64,000 nt of DNA, taken from the NCBI RefSeq assembly GCF_000420725.1, contig NZ_ATVM01000007.1:1-64000 (forward strand). Reading direction: 5' to 3'. The stretch comes from Marinococcus halotolerans DSM 16375 (GTDB lineage Bacteria; Bacillota; Bacilli; Bacillales; Marinococcaceae). This document shows positions 44,436 through 53,349 of this stretch, piece by piece. A model generated the notes under the pieces. The model was not told the DNA's origin and did no database searches. It was given only the letters and a program-made list of their open reading frames with translations. The stretch's first letter is position 1; each line of letters starts with the position of its first letter. The position numbers were made by a program, and so were the translations under genes.

Positions 44436-45584
44436 ATGCCAAATATTATTATTACCGGGGCGCAGCTTTACAACAAAGGCTCAGAAGCAATGATCTATAC
44501 GGTCACAAGCGAGCTGAAAAACAAGTATCCCGAACACCATATTCTTCTTTTGACCAATATTGAACACGACGAAAAGGACGTCCGCGAGTTTCCGTACGAG
44601 TTAATTACGCTATCGTTCTATGACCGCCTCGTGCTTTATTTTCATTTAACTCCGCTGTACGAGCTCATGTACCGTGTAACGAAAAAACGATCGATCCGAA
44701 AGCGCATGGACAAGCTGCGCAGGGCTTTTCTTGAAGCCGATCAGATTTATGACATCAGCGGATTCGGGCTTTCCAACCAGTTTACGCTCCGGCACCAGTG
44801 GAGCTATCTGCTGAACCTTTTACTTGCCAAAAAGTATAACGTGCGTTCAGCGCTTCTGCCGCAGTCGTTTGGTCCGTTCACCTATTCCAAAACGCTGAAG
44901 CCCTTCATGCATTATCTGCTTCGAAAAGCACTCTCCTACCCGGAAAAGGTGTTTGCGAGAGAAAGCGAAAGCCGTGGGCATATTTCCGCCTTTCGTCCGG
45001 ACGACGTCACGCCGGCCATGGACCTGGTCCTCACCAATAAAGCGCCGGAGTCCAAACATGAGGTGAGCCGGAATGCGGTCGCGCTAGTTCCAAACAAGAA
45101 GCTGCTCAATTACCAGCCAAAAGAGAATGTCATTGCTTACTTTTCCAGCATTATCGGCTTTCTCGAAAGCAAGCAGGAAAACATTTTTCTTTTATACCAT
45201 TCCCGGGAGGACAAAGAGCTGTGCGAGGAAATTCTCGAATCTCTTTCCGACCAGAGCAGAGCTGAACAGATCCCGGTCGTCGAGGTCACGTCCGAAAACG
45301 CCGAGGAAGAGCTGCACAACAAGAAATTTATTGTCGCCTCCCGGTACCACTCCATTATTCACGCCTACCGCTCCTCCACCCCGGCGCTTGTGATCGGCTG
45401 GGCAGCCAAATATAAGGAGCTGCTGGAATACTTTCACCAGGAACGCTACCACGTAGACATCTCCAGCCTGCAGACGGAAAAAGTGATGCAGCAGCTGGAC
45501 GTTTTATACAATCAGTGGGAGCAGGAATCAGCCGCCATTGAGAAAAAACTAAAAACCCTCGACCAGCAGGATTACCTGCTATAG
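44436..45584 (+). CDS. Polysaccharide pyruvyltransferase family protein
   Basis: 382 residues. IIITGAQLYNKGSEAMIYTV is the characteristic opening, and SRYHSIIHAYRSSTPALVIGW is the C-terminal signature of the PS_pyruv_trans family, which adds ketal pyruvate from phosphoenolpyruvate to glycans. Some members have other roles. ATG at 44436 is preferred, 11-12 bases after AGGAG; the ATG at 44424 touches the ribosome site. Divergent from the nitroreductase gene. A pyruvylated and sulfated polymer would be strongly anionic. Confidence 0.85.
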   Translation: MPNIIITGAQLYNKGSEAMIYTVTSELKNKYPEHHILLLTNIEHDEKDVREFPYELITLSFYDRLVLYFHLTPLYELMYRVTKKRSIRKRMDKLRRAFLEADQIYDISGFGLSNQFTLRHQWSYLLNLLLAKKYNVRSALLPQSFGPFTYSKTLKPFMHYLLRKALSYPEKVFARESESRGHISAFRPDDVTPAMDLVLTNKAPESKHEVSRNAVALVPNKKLLNYQPKENVIAYFSSIIGFLESKQENIFLLYHSREDKELCEEILESLSDQSRAEQIPVVEVTSENAEEELHNKKFIVASRYHSIIHAYRSSTPALVIGWAAKYKELLEYFHQERYHVDISSLQTEKVMQQLDVLYNQWEQESAAIEKKLKTLDQQDYLL

Positions 45585-45594
45585 AACATAACAG

Positions 45595-45621
45595 GCTCCG
45601 GGGCCATCAGCTCCGGAGCCA
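45595..45621. terminator. Bidirectional hairpin between convergent genes
   Basis: GGCTCCGG and CCGGAGCC form an 8-bp stem with an 11-base loop followed by a T-rich tract, between the stops at 45584 and 45631. Confidence 0.65.
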
Positions 45622-45630
45622 TTTCTCTGT

Positions 45631-47409
45631 TTAAAAATAAAACGTATGCACGATGCCGACGGTCATCACCATCGCAATGACCGTGAGCGGCAGGCCGACT
45701 TTAATATAGTCGGAGAATTTATAACCGCCGGGACCATACACAATCAGGTTCGTCTGATACCCAATCGGCGTAACAAAGCTTGCCGAAGCAGCGATCGCAA
45801 TTGTAACGGCAAACCCCATCGGATTGGCATTCAGGCTTTCAGCAATACTGAGGCCGATCGGAATCATCAGCACCGCCGCCGCACTGTTTGTGATCAGTTC
45901 GGTGAACAGGTTCGTCAGAGCGTAAATGAAAAACAGAATAACGATGATTCCAAGCGGCTCCCCGAAGGCAAGCAACCCCTTCGCTATCCAGGCAGCGAGT
46001 CCGGTTTCAGTCATCGCCGACCCCACCCCGAAAGCACTCGCAATCAGCAGAAGCACCTGAAACTGTACGTAGCGCTTCGCTTCCTCGGGTGTAATAATAC
46101 GTGCCACCAAGAAAATGAGCACTGCCAGTGCCATTGCCTGAAACATGCTGAGCCACCCAATCGTGACAATCGCAATCATCGCCAGCAGCACCCCGAGCGA
46201 GAACCAGCCCTTCGCGGGCCTCTCCCTGATCGATCCCGGGGTCTCCAGGGCAGAAACGACGTAAAAATCGTTCGAGCGCTTGTACTTCTGCAGAAAATCC
46301 GAGCCGGCGAGCAACAAAAGCGAATCCCCGGGACGCAGGCGGATGTCCCCGATTTTACTCTGGATCCGTTCGTTGTTACGGTGTACCGCAACTACGCCTG
46401 CATCGTAGGACGAACGAAACTGCGCCTGTTTAATCGTCTTGGACTGAAGCGAGGACTGGTGGGAGACAACTGCCTCCACCAGCTGGTTCGATCCGTTCTG
46501 CAAATCATCGAGCGTCAGCTCGGTGCCAGTTTTCAGCGTAAGCCCCGCTGTGCGCTGCAGGTCAGCCATTTTTTCGATTACACCGGTGAAAATTAAACGG
46601 TCCCCCGCCTGCACAATCGTATTGGAGCTTACCGGCGATATCCGCTCATCCCGGCGGATAATTTCGATCAAAAACATTCCCTGCAAATCCCGGAGCCCTG
46701 CTTCCTGAACGGTTTTCCGCACGTATGGAAACGTCGGCTCGACCTTCATTTCACACAGGTACTCCTTCGCCTCATCCTCCATCCGTTTCTGCGTTCCTTC
46801 ATAGGATGGCAGTACCCGGTAGCCGACAGTAAACAGGTAAATCAATCCGACGACCGTAAGCGGCAGGCCGACAATCGCCAGCTGAAACATGCCAAACCCC
46901 GCCATATCGTAATCCAGAAGCATCCCATGCACGACCAGGTTGGTCGATGTGCCGATCAGCGTAATTGTTCCGCCCATAATCGTCGCATACGACAGAGGGA
47001 TTAAAAATTTGGATGGTGCATAACCGCGGTCTTCGCACCATTTTTTAATAATTGGGGTGAACGCGACCACAATCGGAGTGTTATTTAAAAACGCCGACAT
47101 GCCGGATATCGGCACAAAGGTCCGTACCATTGATGATACCGGTCCACGGCTCTTTTGCAGCCAGCCGGTCATAAACCGTTCCACGATCCCGCTCTTCTGC
47201 ACTGCCCCGGCGACGATGAACAAAAGCGCAACCGTAAGCATCCCCTCGTTGGAAAACCCGACCAGGGCCTGTTCTGTCGTCAGGATACCGCTGATCAGCA
47301 GAATAACCAACACGGTAAACACGATCATATCCGGCCGTGCGATTTCAAAAAACAGCGCCAGGAGCATTCCTGCGATTAATATTAATACGACACCCATTTC
47401 GATAGTCAT
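45631..47409 (-). CDS. SLC13/DASS-type permease with two RCK_C (TrkA-C) domains
   Basis: 592 residues. Two blocks of membrane helices (about residues 1-200 and 400-592) flank two cytoplasmic RCK_C-like domains (GMFLIEIIRRDERISPVS and GDSLLLLAGSDF). NNTPIVVAFTPI and a C-terminal SASFVTPIGYQTN are the paired substrate and sodium motifs of the family. The RCK-containing branch includes sodium/sulfate transporters of algae and bacteria, so sulfate import for PAPS is a reasonable guess here. The ATG at 47409 follows GAGGGG. Confidence 0.8.
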   Translation of the reverse strand: MTIEMGVVLILIAGMLLALFFEIARPDMIVFTVLVILLISGILTTEQALVGFSNEGMLTVALLFIVAGAVQKSGIVERFMTGWLQKSRGPVSSMVRTFVPISGMSAFLNNTPIVVAFTPIIKKWCEDRGYAPSKFLIPLSYATIMGGTITLIGTSTNLVVHGMLLDYDMAGFGMFQLAIVGLPLTVVGLIYLFTVGYRVLPSYEGTQKRMEDEAKEYLCEMKVEPTFPYVRKTVQEAGLRDLQGMFLIEIIRRDERISPVSSNTIVQAGDRLIFTGVIEKMADLQRTAGLTLKTGTELTLDDLQNGSNQLVEAVVSHQSSLQSKTIKQAQFRSSYDAGVVAVHRNNERIQSKIGDIRLRPGDSLLLLAGSDFLQKYKRSNDFYVVSALETPGSIRERPAKGWFSLGVLLAMIAIVTIGWLSMFQAMALAVLIFLVARIITPEEAKRYVQFQVLLLIASAFGVGSAMTETGLAAWIAKGLLAFGEPLGIIVILFFIYALTNLFTELITNSAAAVLMIPIGLSIAESLNANPMGFAVTIAIAASASFVTPIGYQTNLIVYGPGGYKFSDYIKVGLPLTVIAMVMTVGIVHTFYF

Positions 47410-47456
47410 ATGTACCCCTCTATTTCCTACCATTCTTATAGGAGTGATTATACAGC

Positions 47457-47485
47457 AAAAGAGACCCGCTGCGGGAGCCTCTTTT
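47457..47485. terminator. Hairpin terminator after the second flippase gene
   Basis: AAAAGAGACCCGC pairs with GCGGGAGCCTCTTTT, with a one-base bulge, giving T-runs on both strands. It lies directly after the flippase stop at 47491 on the minus strand. Confidence 0.7.
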
Positions 47486-47490
47486 CAGTT

Positions 47491-48804
47491 CTAGCTTTTT
47501 AAATTTTTGATAATGGATCTTACCCGGAACGGCGCTGTAAATGATTTGGTCATGATAAACGCAATCGGCCGGGTTTTTTTTGTGAAAAAGCAGACAAGAT
47601 AAGTAGAAATAAAAAACGCGCTGATCGTCGCGATGGCCGCTCCAATTCCTTCATACCTCGGAATAAGCATAAAATTCAGTGCCACATTAATGATCGCTCC
47701 GCCACCCTGGCTGTACAGGGAAAAACGAAGATAATCCTCGTTGATCAGCCATCTGCTGAGCCCCTGGCGCATAAAGGCGAAAATGCCCGCCCATATATGA
47801 ATAGACAATATGGCAGCAGAGGCCCTGTATTCTTCTCCAAAGGCAATATTTACGAACGGTTCACTTATAAATGTCACTACGACTGCCAGCGAAAAGGCAA
47901 GCAGAAAGAGTATATCAAATACCGCCTGGAGACGTCGGTGATAGCGGGCGGTGTCTTTGCTCCGCAGCTTGATCATCGCCGGAAAAACCGAGGTAATCAC
48001 TGCTATAGGGATAAAATACCATATTTCTGACATACGGGCCGCTACTGCATACACGCCGACAGCTGTCTCATCGACCATAAACCGGAGCATAATCTGATCG
48101 ACCTTCATATAGATCGCTGCTGCCATACTCGAAAAAATGAGCGGCAGGGACCGGGTCAGCAGCGGTTTAACAAGATTGGACCTGTACTTCCAGTCGAGGA
48201 GGGACATTTCATTTTTACGCAGAAAGATCACTTTCGCCAGGCTGGTCATCGCTACTTCTGCGGCATAGATAATTACGAAATAAAGCAGCTCTGCCTGCAG
48301 GAGCACAAACACTACCTTCAAAACGGAAAATACGATAAGTACCAGGCTTTCTGACAGCGCCACGTACTTGGACTTTACAATCGATTCATAGTACAGCTTA
48401 ACGTTTTCAAACGGCTTAAACAAAAGCGATAACGAAAATACGACCGTAAACCAGATAAGCATTGGATCTGTCTCATAAAAGAGCGCAAATATGACGAGCC
48501 CGATACTGCTGATGAGTGCTGCCAGAAACTTCAATACAAAGCTCGTGCCGAGCAGTTCATTCTGCTGATCCGGATTGCGTACCAGATCCCGGACAAGCAC
48601 CCCGGCCATGCCAAGCGCAGTAATCGGCCCTAAAATATTAATCATTGCCATTAAGTAATTAATAATGCCGAACTGGTCAGGGCCTAGAAAACGGGCAACC
48701 ATAATAACGACAAGAAAGTTTGCCGCCATTCGAAAGAACTTCTCAAACATAATCCATCCGGCGTTAAAAAACATATCTTTAAAACGCGCTAAACTACCAA
48801 GCAC
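47491..48804 (-). CDS. Polysaccharide flippase of the MOP superfamily (second copy)
   Basis: 437 residues with about 12 hydrophobic segments. The opening FNAGWIMFEKFFRMAANFLVVIMVARFLGPDQFG is typical of Wzx/TuaB-like exporters. The C-terminus is basic. GTG start with GAAGGTG 7 bases upstream. It differs from the island Wzx in sequence and composition, suggesting export of a second polymer or one ancestral to the host. The neighbouring permease, cysQ and glycosyltransferase face the same way. Confidence 0.88.
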   Translation of the reverse strand: MLGSLARFKDMFFNAGWIMFEKFFRMAANFLVVIMVARFLGPDQFGIINYLMAMINILGPITALGMAGVLVRDLVRNPDQQNELLGTSFVLKFLAALISSIGLVIFALFYETDPMLIWFTVVFSLSLLFKPFENVKLYYESIVKSKYVALSESLVLIVFSVLKVVFVLLQAELLYFVIIYAAEVAMTSLAKVIFLRKNEMSLLDWKYRSNLVKPLLTRSLPLIFSSMAAAIYMKVDQIMLRFMVDETAVGVYAVAARMSEIWYFIPIAVITSVFPAMIKLRSKDTARYHRRLQAVFDILFLLAFSLAVVVTFISEPFVNIAFGEEYRASAAILSIHIWAGIFAFMRQGLSRWLINEDYLRFSLYSQGGGAIINVALNFMLIPRYEGIGAAIATISAFFISTYLVCFFTKKTRPIAFIMTKSFTAPFRVRSIIKNLKS

Positions 48805-48856
48805 TATTACACCTTCATTCCCCGTTCATTTTTTATGCCGTAAATAAGAAAACGAC

Positions 48857-49663
48857 TTAAAATGACTTCACTACAAACCAGCCATTAGTCTGGTCTTTTC
48901 TATTATAGAAGAATCTTTCATTGTCTTCGTATCTGGCGACAGTACCTCCGGCTGCTTCTACAATTGCCTGCCCGGCGCCGGTGTCCCACTCCATCGTTGG
49001 CGCGTAGCGCGGATAAAAATCGGCCTTTCCTTCTGCAATCAGGCAAAACTTCAGCGAGCTGCCGGCAGATACTACATCCACCCCGCTATATGTTTCCTTC
49101 AATTCGTTAATAAACGCTTCGGTCTCCGCTGACATATGTGAGCGGCTGGCGACAACATGCACTTCCCCTTCAGGCTCGGAAGCCGACAGCTTTTCGCCAT
49201 GCTGCTGGAGCAGTTCTTCACTGAGCGGCAGCCTGGAGCTGACATCGGTGACCTTGTAGGCCCCAAAGGATTGACTGCCGATGTACAGCACGTCCTGGGC
49301 CGGTACATAGATGACGCCCATGACCGGATACTGTCCTTCAATTTTTGCGATGTTAACTGTAAACTCATCGTTTTTCTTCACAAATTCCTTCGTACCATCC
49401 AACGGGTCCACCAGCCAAAACGATTTCCAGTCTTTGCGCTGCTCGTAATTCACCGTATTTCCTTCTTCACTGATAACCGGTGTTTCCGGATCCGCTTCAT
49501 GGAGGCCCTTGGCGATTACATTATGGGCACGCTTGTCCGCTTCTGTCAGCGGGGAGTCATCCTCTTTATGCTCGACTGTAAAATCCCGCTTGTACACTTC
49601 CATGATTTCCTGTCCTGCTTCCACTGCAATCGAAATGACTGCGCTTGTAATAATTGCCTGCAT
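48857..49663 (-). CDS. cysQ: 3'(2'),5'-bisphosphate nucleotidase CysQ
   Basis: Inositol-phosphatase-fold enzyme of 268 residues that hydrolyses PAP, the by-product of sulfotransferases, to AMP. DPLDGTKEFVKKNDEF (metal-binding DPLDGT), EEDD-type KEDDSPLTEADKRAH and the C-terminal WDTGAGQAIVEAAGG are all intact. AAAGGAG lies before the ATG. With four sulfotransferases in the window, its likely job is to relieve product inhibition by PAP. The PAPS-forming genes themselves are not in the window. Confidence 0.92.
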   Translation of the reverse strand: MQAIITSAVISIAVEAGQEIMEVYKRDFTVEHKEDDSPLTEADKRAHNVIAKGLHEADPETPVISEEGNTVNYEQRKDWKSFWLVDPLDGTKEFVKKNDEFTVNIAKIEGQYPVMGVIYVPAQDVLYIGSQSFGAYKVTDVSSRLPLSEELLQQHGEKLSASEPEGEVHVVASRSHMSAETEAFINELKETYSGVDVVSAGSSLKFCLIAEGKADFYPRYAPTMEWDTGAGQAIVEAAGGTVARYEDNERFFYNRKDQTNGWFVVKSF

Positions 49664-49694
49664 AAGTATGCTCCTTTATAGATGGTATAGTCAC

Positions 49695-50858
49695 TTACTC
49701 CCCGTGCACGGCGCTAATGATATAATCAATTTTCTCCGCCCAGCCGTGCTGCCCAGCGACCTGCTTCCGCTGCTCGATAAGTTCAGGAGTCTCAGCCTGA
49801 GCAAGCATTGCTTCTATCTGTTCAAAAAAAGCTTCATACGACTCGCAGTGAACGTACACGCCCGGCTGTTGGTGCCCTTTTGTTGTAGGTACGCCGTGAC
49901 CGACCGTACCAAGTCCGGCGGCCAGGTATTCAAACAGCTTTAACGGGCTCACCGCTTTGTTATAATCAATATCTTTGTACGGCATTAACCCGACGTCCAT
50001 ATACTGCAGATAATCCGGAATAGAGGCTGACGATTTTTCCCCGAGAAAGTGTACATTGTTCATCGCCTGAAGCGCCGCCACGTCGCTGTCCCGCTCATCT
50101 GCAACCGGCCCGATCATTACAACGCTTGCACCTGGAAAGCGTTCTGCCGTCCCCCGTACCAGCTTCAGATCAATCTTCTTTTTAATTCCCCCTGAAAATA
50201 CCAGCCTTGGCTCCGGGATGTCTGCTGCTTCTTTGGCAGCCTGCCTTGGAGCATTGTAGCCTTCGAGGTCCACCCCATTTTCAATTACTTCTGCTGGCCG
50301 GCCGGCAAGCGCTGAAAGATGACTGCCAAGTGTCTCAGAGGTGGCAAATAGATGATCGCTGCGCTGGGCAATTTTCTGTTCAGCAAAACGGATCAGCTTT
50401 AGGTACGCGTTCTTTTTCCAGAGTGGCTCTTCTCCTTCTGCCGACCAGTTGGAGCTTCCCCATAAATCGCTGCAATCATACACTACTTCATCCTGTGACG
50501 GAGCTGCGAGTTTCCAAAAAGCCGGATACGTATACCATATGTAATTGTTGGTTCCTGTCGTGAAAAATCGTTGCATCAGCTTCCGGATAGGCAGAATACC
50601 GGCCTGTCCGATCATTCCTTTATATTCCGGCAGTTCTAATTGAATAATGCCGTTATCAAGCTTTCGGACATTGATGTGACGGTTAAAATTCAACGCTTTT
50701 TTCCAGGTTGTCTGATACGGGGCGATCCAGTACACCTGATTCGTTTCAGGAAGGTCCGCCAGACGTTCAGCAATGCGGTGCCTGCGGTATTTGATTGCCG
50801 CGTAGTCCCAACGCTCCTGACCAATAATAAAATAATTATTTTTTTTGCCTTTCAGCAT
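49695..50858 (-). CDS. Glycosyltransferase (GT4-like, TuaH-type)
   Basis: 387 residues. YFIIGQERWDYAAIKYRRHRIAERL resembles teichuronic-acid TuaH-type enzymes. The C-terminal GT-B domain shows RLVFSGGIKKKIDLKLV and a donor-binding PLKLFEYLAAGLGTVG. ATG at 50858 is preferred, 7 bases after AGGTG; GTG at 50867 overlaps that site. Acceptor and donor are unknown. It is the first gene of the cysQ-flippase-permease direction. Confidence 0.8.
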   Translation of the reverse strand: MLKGKKNNYFIIGQERWDYAAIKYRRHRIAERLADLPETNQVYWIAPYQTTWKKALNFNRHINVRKLDNGIIQLELPEYKGMIGQAGILPIRKLMQRFFTTGTNNYIWYTYPAFWKLAAPSQDEVVYDCSDLWGSSNWSAEGEEPLWKKNAYLKLIRFAEQKIAQRSDHLFATSETLGSHLSALAGRPAEVIENGVDLEGYNAPRQAAKEAADIPEPRLVFSGGIKKKIDLKLVRGTAERFPGASVVMIGPVADERDSDVAALQAMNNVHFLGEKSSASIPDYLQYMDVGLMPYKDIDYNKAVSPLKLFEYLAAGLGTVGHGVPTTKGHQQPGVYVHCESYEAFFEQIEAMLAQAETPELIEQRKQVAGQHGWAEKIDYIISAVHGE

Positions 50859-51046
50859 TTTCAGCACCTGCTTTAATAGTTTTTAAGTTTCTCTCTGTGT
50901 CCCTCGTTCGTTATGTATGAATCACTCGCTCTATTGTACACTTCTTCCAATTAAGTGAAAAGATGATTTCCTCTTCTATAATACAGGCAGTAGTTTTTCC
51001 TTCCTATAAAGAAAAGAGAGCTGCCCAGACGGGCAACTCTTCACTC

Positions 51047-52963
51047 TTAATTTTTGCTGAAGTAAGAATTCGTACCTTGATAAATTCCTTCAGCGAGCTT
51101 TTCTCTGTAGGAGCTCTGCTTCAGATAGGAAGCTTCTGTGGAGTTATCGATGAAACCAAGCTCCACTAGTACAGAAGGAATTTTCGTTTCGCGGATGACG
51201 TGGAAGTTCCCTTCCTTCACCCCGCGGCTTCTTCCGGAGGTTTCCCGGATGATGCCTGATTGAATTTCTTCTGCGAGCTCTTTACTTTCAGCACCTTCAT
51301 ATTTACTGTACCAGTAAGTTTCAATGCCGTGTCCGCCGCCGGCGTTTGTATGGATACTAAGGAAAGCATCCGCGCCTGCATTGTTTGCGATCGAAGAACG
51401 CTGGGAGAGCGACAAATACTTGTCACTTTCACGCGTCATCACCACGTTAGCTCCGGCTGCACGTAATTTACTTGCCAGGTATTTAGATGTTTCGAGGTTA
51501 ATATCTTTTTCTTTTAATCCATTTCCCTGTGCGCCTGGATCGTGGTCGCCGTGCCCGGCGTCTACCACAATTGTCTTGCCGGCTACAGCGGATTCAGATG
51601 GATATGTTTCATCTACGTTTAATGCTGCACGAAGAGCTTTCATTGTGTTCGGACCGGCTACACCGTCGACCGCAAGATTTTTAGAACGCTGAAAATCCTT
51701 TACTGCCTGATCGGTGGCGGAATCGAACTGATTGGATGGATTGCTTACACTCATGAAACCAAGCGCTTCAAGGTCGAGTTTCAGCTGTACCACGCCGTCA
51801 TGAGTCGTGCCTACCTTCATGATCGAAATCGAACCGTAGTTTCCTGGATCTCCGACGTCGTTTGTATCGTCATCACCCGCTTCATCATCACTCTCTTTAG
51901 TGCTGAGAACTTCGCTGATTTTCGCGAGTGTCTTCGGACCGGCTACACCGTCGACATACAAATCATAATCGCGCTGAAATTCTTTAACAGCTGCTTCAGT
52001 CTGCGGACCGAATTTGCCATTCGGGCTCGAGATGTCCAGGTACCCAAGCGTATACAGGTCCTCTTTCATGGCCTTGGCCGCCGGGCTGTCCACGCCGTCC
52101 TTCAGAAGGTCGCTGTCATTCGAACTGCTGTCGTCGCTGCTCTCGTCATTTGAACTGTCACTCAGCACCTCCGCAAGCTTTGCGAGTGTTTTTGAACCAG
52201 CTACACCGTCAATGGTGAGTGTGTACTGCTCCTGAAAGTCGCGTACCGCCTGATCCGTTTTCGGACCGAAATAGGTCGTCGGGTTGTCGGTGACGTGGAA
52301 GCCTGCTTCGTTCAAATCCTTCTGAAGCTGCTGCACGTTCGACCCGCTCACGCCCTCCTTCATGACGCTGCTGCTCGGACTGCTGTCGTCGCTGCTGCTA
52401 TCGTCAGCCGGGCTTTCACTCAGCACGTCCTTCAGCTTCGCGAGTGTGTTCGGGCCGGCGACACCGTCAACGTAAAGGTCGTTCGCCTTTTGGAAGGCAC
52501 GGACGGCACTGTCCGTTTTCGGACCGAAATAGGTCGTCGGGTTGTCGGTGACGTGGAAGCCTGCTTCGTTCAAATCCTTCTGAAGCTGCTGCACGTTCGA
52601 CCCGCTCACGCCCTCCTTCATCACGCCGCCTGAGCTTCCGCTATCCGAGCTGCTGTTTTTAGCACTAAGCACCTTTTCAAGCGCTGATAAGGTGTTTGGG
52701 CCGGCAATGCCGTCAACAACCAGATTCTGATCCTCTTGGAAAGCCCTTACGGCACTATCCGTTTTTGGACCGAAGTAAGTCGTCGGGTTGTCGGTAACGT
52801 GGAAGCCTGCTTCATTCAAATCTTTCTGAAGCTCTTGAACTGCACTTCCACTGTCCCCCTCTCTTAGAGATGAAGCAGCATCTGCCTGCTGGGTTGGGAA
52901 TAGTAAGGACGTTATAAGTACGAACGCAGCTGCGAGTAGTATGTAGTTTTTGAGGTGGAAAAT
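51047..52963 (-). CDS. Secreted N-acetylmuramoyl-L-alanine amidase with five PG-binding repeats (apparent ATT start)
   Basis: 638 residues. A signal peptide (FHLKNYILLAAAFVLITSLLF) is followed by five PG_binding_1-type repeats (about residues 35-450) and an Amidase_3 domain. Zinc ligands are visible in DAGHGDHD, GLKEKD, SIHTNA and LVELGF. Between the in-frame TAA at 52969-52967 and the first repeat there is no ATG, GTG or TTG. AAAGGAG (52980-52974) precedes ATC (52966) and ATT (52963), and ATT has the better spacing. A TTG start at 52819 would lose the signal peptide and half a repeat. It is divergent from the SpoIID-domain gene. Confidence 0.88.
   Translation of the reverse strand: MFHLKNYILLAAAFVLITSLLFPTQQADAASSLREGDSGSAVQELQKDLNEAGFHVTDNPTTYFGPKTDSAVRAFQEDQNLVVDGIAGPNTLSALEKVLSAKNSSSDSGSSGGVMKEGVSGSNVQQLQKDLNEAGFHVTDNPTTYFGPKTDSAVRAFQKANDLYVDGVAGPNTLAKLKDVLSESPADDSSSDDSSPSSSVMKEGVSGSNVQQLQKDLNEAGFHVTDNPTTYFGPKTDQAVRDFQEQYTLTIDGVAGSKTLAKLAEVLSDSSNDESSDDSSSNDSDLLKDGVDSPAAKAMKEDLYTLGYLDISSPNGKFGPQTEAAVKEFQRDYDLYVDGVAGPKTLAKISEVLSTKESDDEAGDDDTNDVGDPGNYGSISIMKVGTTHDGVVQLKLDLEALGFMSVSNPSNQFDSATDQAVKDFQRSKNLAVDGVAGPNTMKALRAALNVDETYPSESAVAGKTIVVDAGHGDHDPGAQGNGLKEKDINLETSKYLASKLRAAGANVVMTRESDKYLSLSQRSSIANNAGADAFLSIHTNAGGGHGIETYWYSKYEGAESKELAEEIQSGIIRETSGRSRGVKEGNFHVIRETKIPSVLVELGFIDNSTEASYLKQSSYREKLAEGIYQGTNSYFSKN
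51987..52100 (-). repeat. Repeat unit shared, inverted, with the divergent SpoIID gene
   Basis: This 114-base segment encodes GVDSPAAKAMKEDLYTLGYL and onward. It matches 54525-54638 of the divergent gene with only a handful of changes, far closer than other repeats match each other. Confidence 0.85.
52254..52363 (-). repeat. 110-base segment identical to 52512-52621
   Basis: The two segments read the same at every base by eye, 258 bases (86 codons) apart, within adjacent PG-binding repeats. This indicates a recent internal duplication or conversion. Confidence 0.85.
52512..52621 (-). repeat. 110-base segment identical to 52254-52363
   Basis: Partner of the preceding repeat; see there. Confidence 0.85.
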
Positions 52964-53017
52964 GATTTATTCTCTCCTTTCGTTATAATTACTGATAAAT
53001 TTGTGGTACATGTACAT

Positions 53018-53045
53018 TTTATATGCTAATACTTACGTCCTACAA
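53018..53045 (-). promoter_or_regulatory. Candidate promoter of amidase 1
   Basis: On the minus strand TTGTAG (53045-53040), a 16-base spacer and TATAAA (53023-53018), about 55 bases before the start codon. Confidence 0.4.
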
Positions 53046-53124
53046 TGGGACTAACTTACATATTGCATATTATTACATTTTTTTACTTAAATAAACCCTT
53101 TTTAAACAACATTCATTCTAAAAC

Positions 53125-53141
53125 ATTACATTTTTGTTACA
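53125..53141 (-). promoter_or_regulatory. WalR-type box upstream of amidase 1
   Basis: On the minus strand TGTAAC-AAAAA-TGTAAT fits the WalR consensus TGTWAH-N5-TGTWAH. A further TGTAAC lies at 53150-53145. It is about 80 bases upstream of the candidate promoter. WalR controls wall hydrolases in Firmicutes, so the placement makes sense. Confidence 0.6.
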
Positions 53142-53349
53142 AATGTTACAGAATGAAATTACCTTTAAATCAGTATTTAATGACCATTAAAAATTTCATA
53201 AACGCTTTTTCACGGTAGTTATTTGTTACTTGTTTATGCATAATTATTTTCTTTGTTAAAATTTGCTTGTAATTTCATTAGCCATTTCATACACTTTCAT
53301 TATAGATAAAAAGGACTATTTTTCACAAAATTGAAAGGGCGTCTGATGA

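Noticed and set aside
45646-46596. 316-residue plus-strand ORF opposite the SLC13 permease
   Set aside because: Its composition (His, Arg, Asn, Gln rich) is typical of the antisense of a membrane protein gene in GC-rich codons; it has no ribosome site.
51047-52819. Amidase 1 starting with TTG at 52819
   Set aside because: That start lies inside the first PG-binding repeat and lacks the signal peptide, which is plainly encoded upstream in the same frame.
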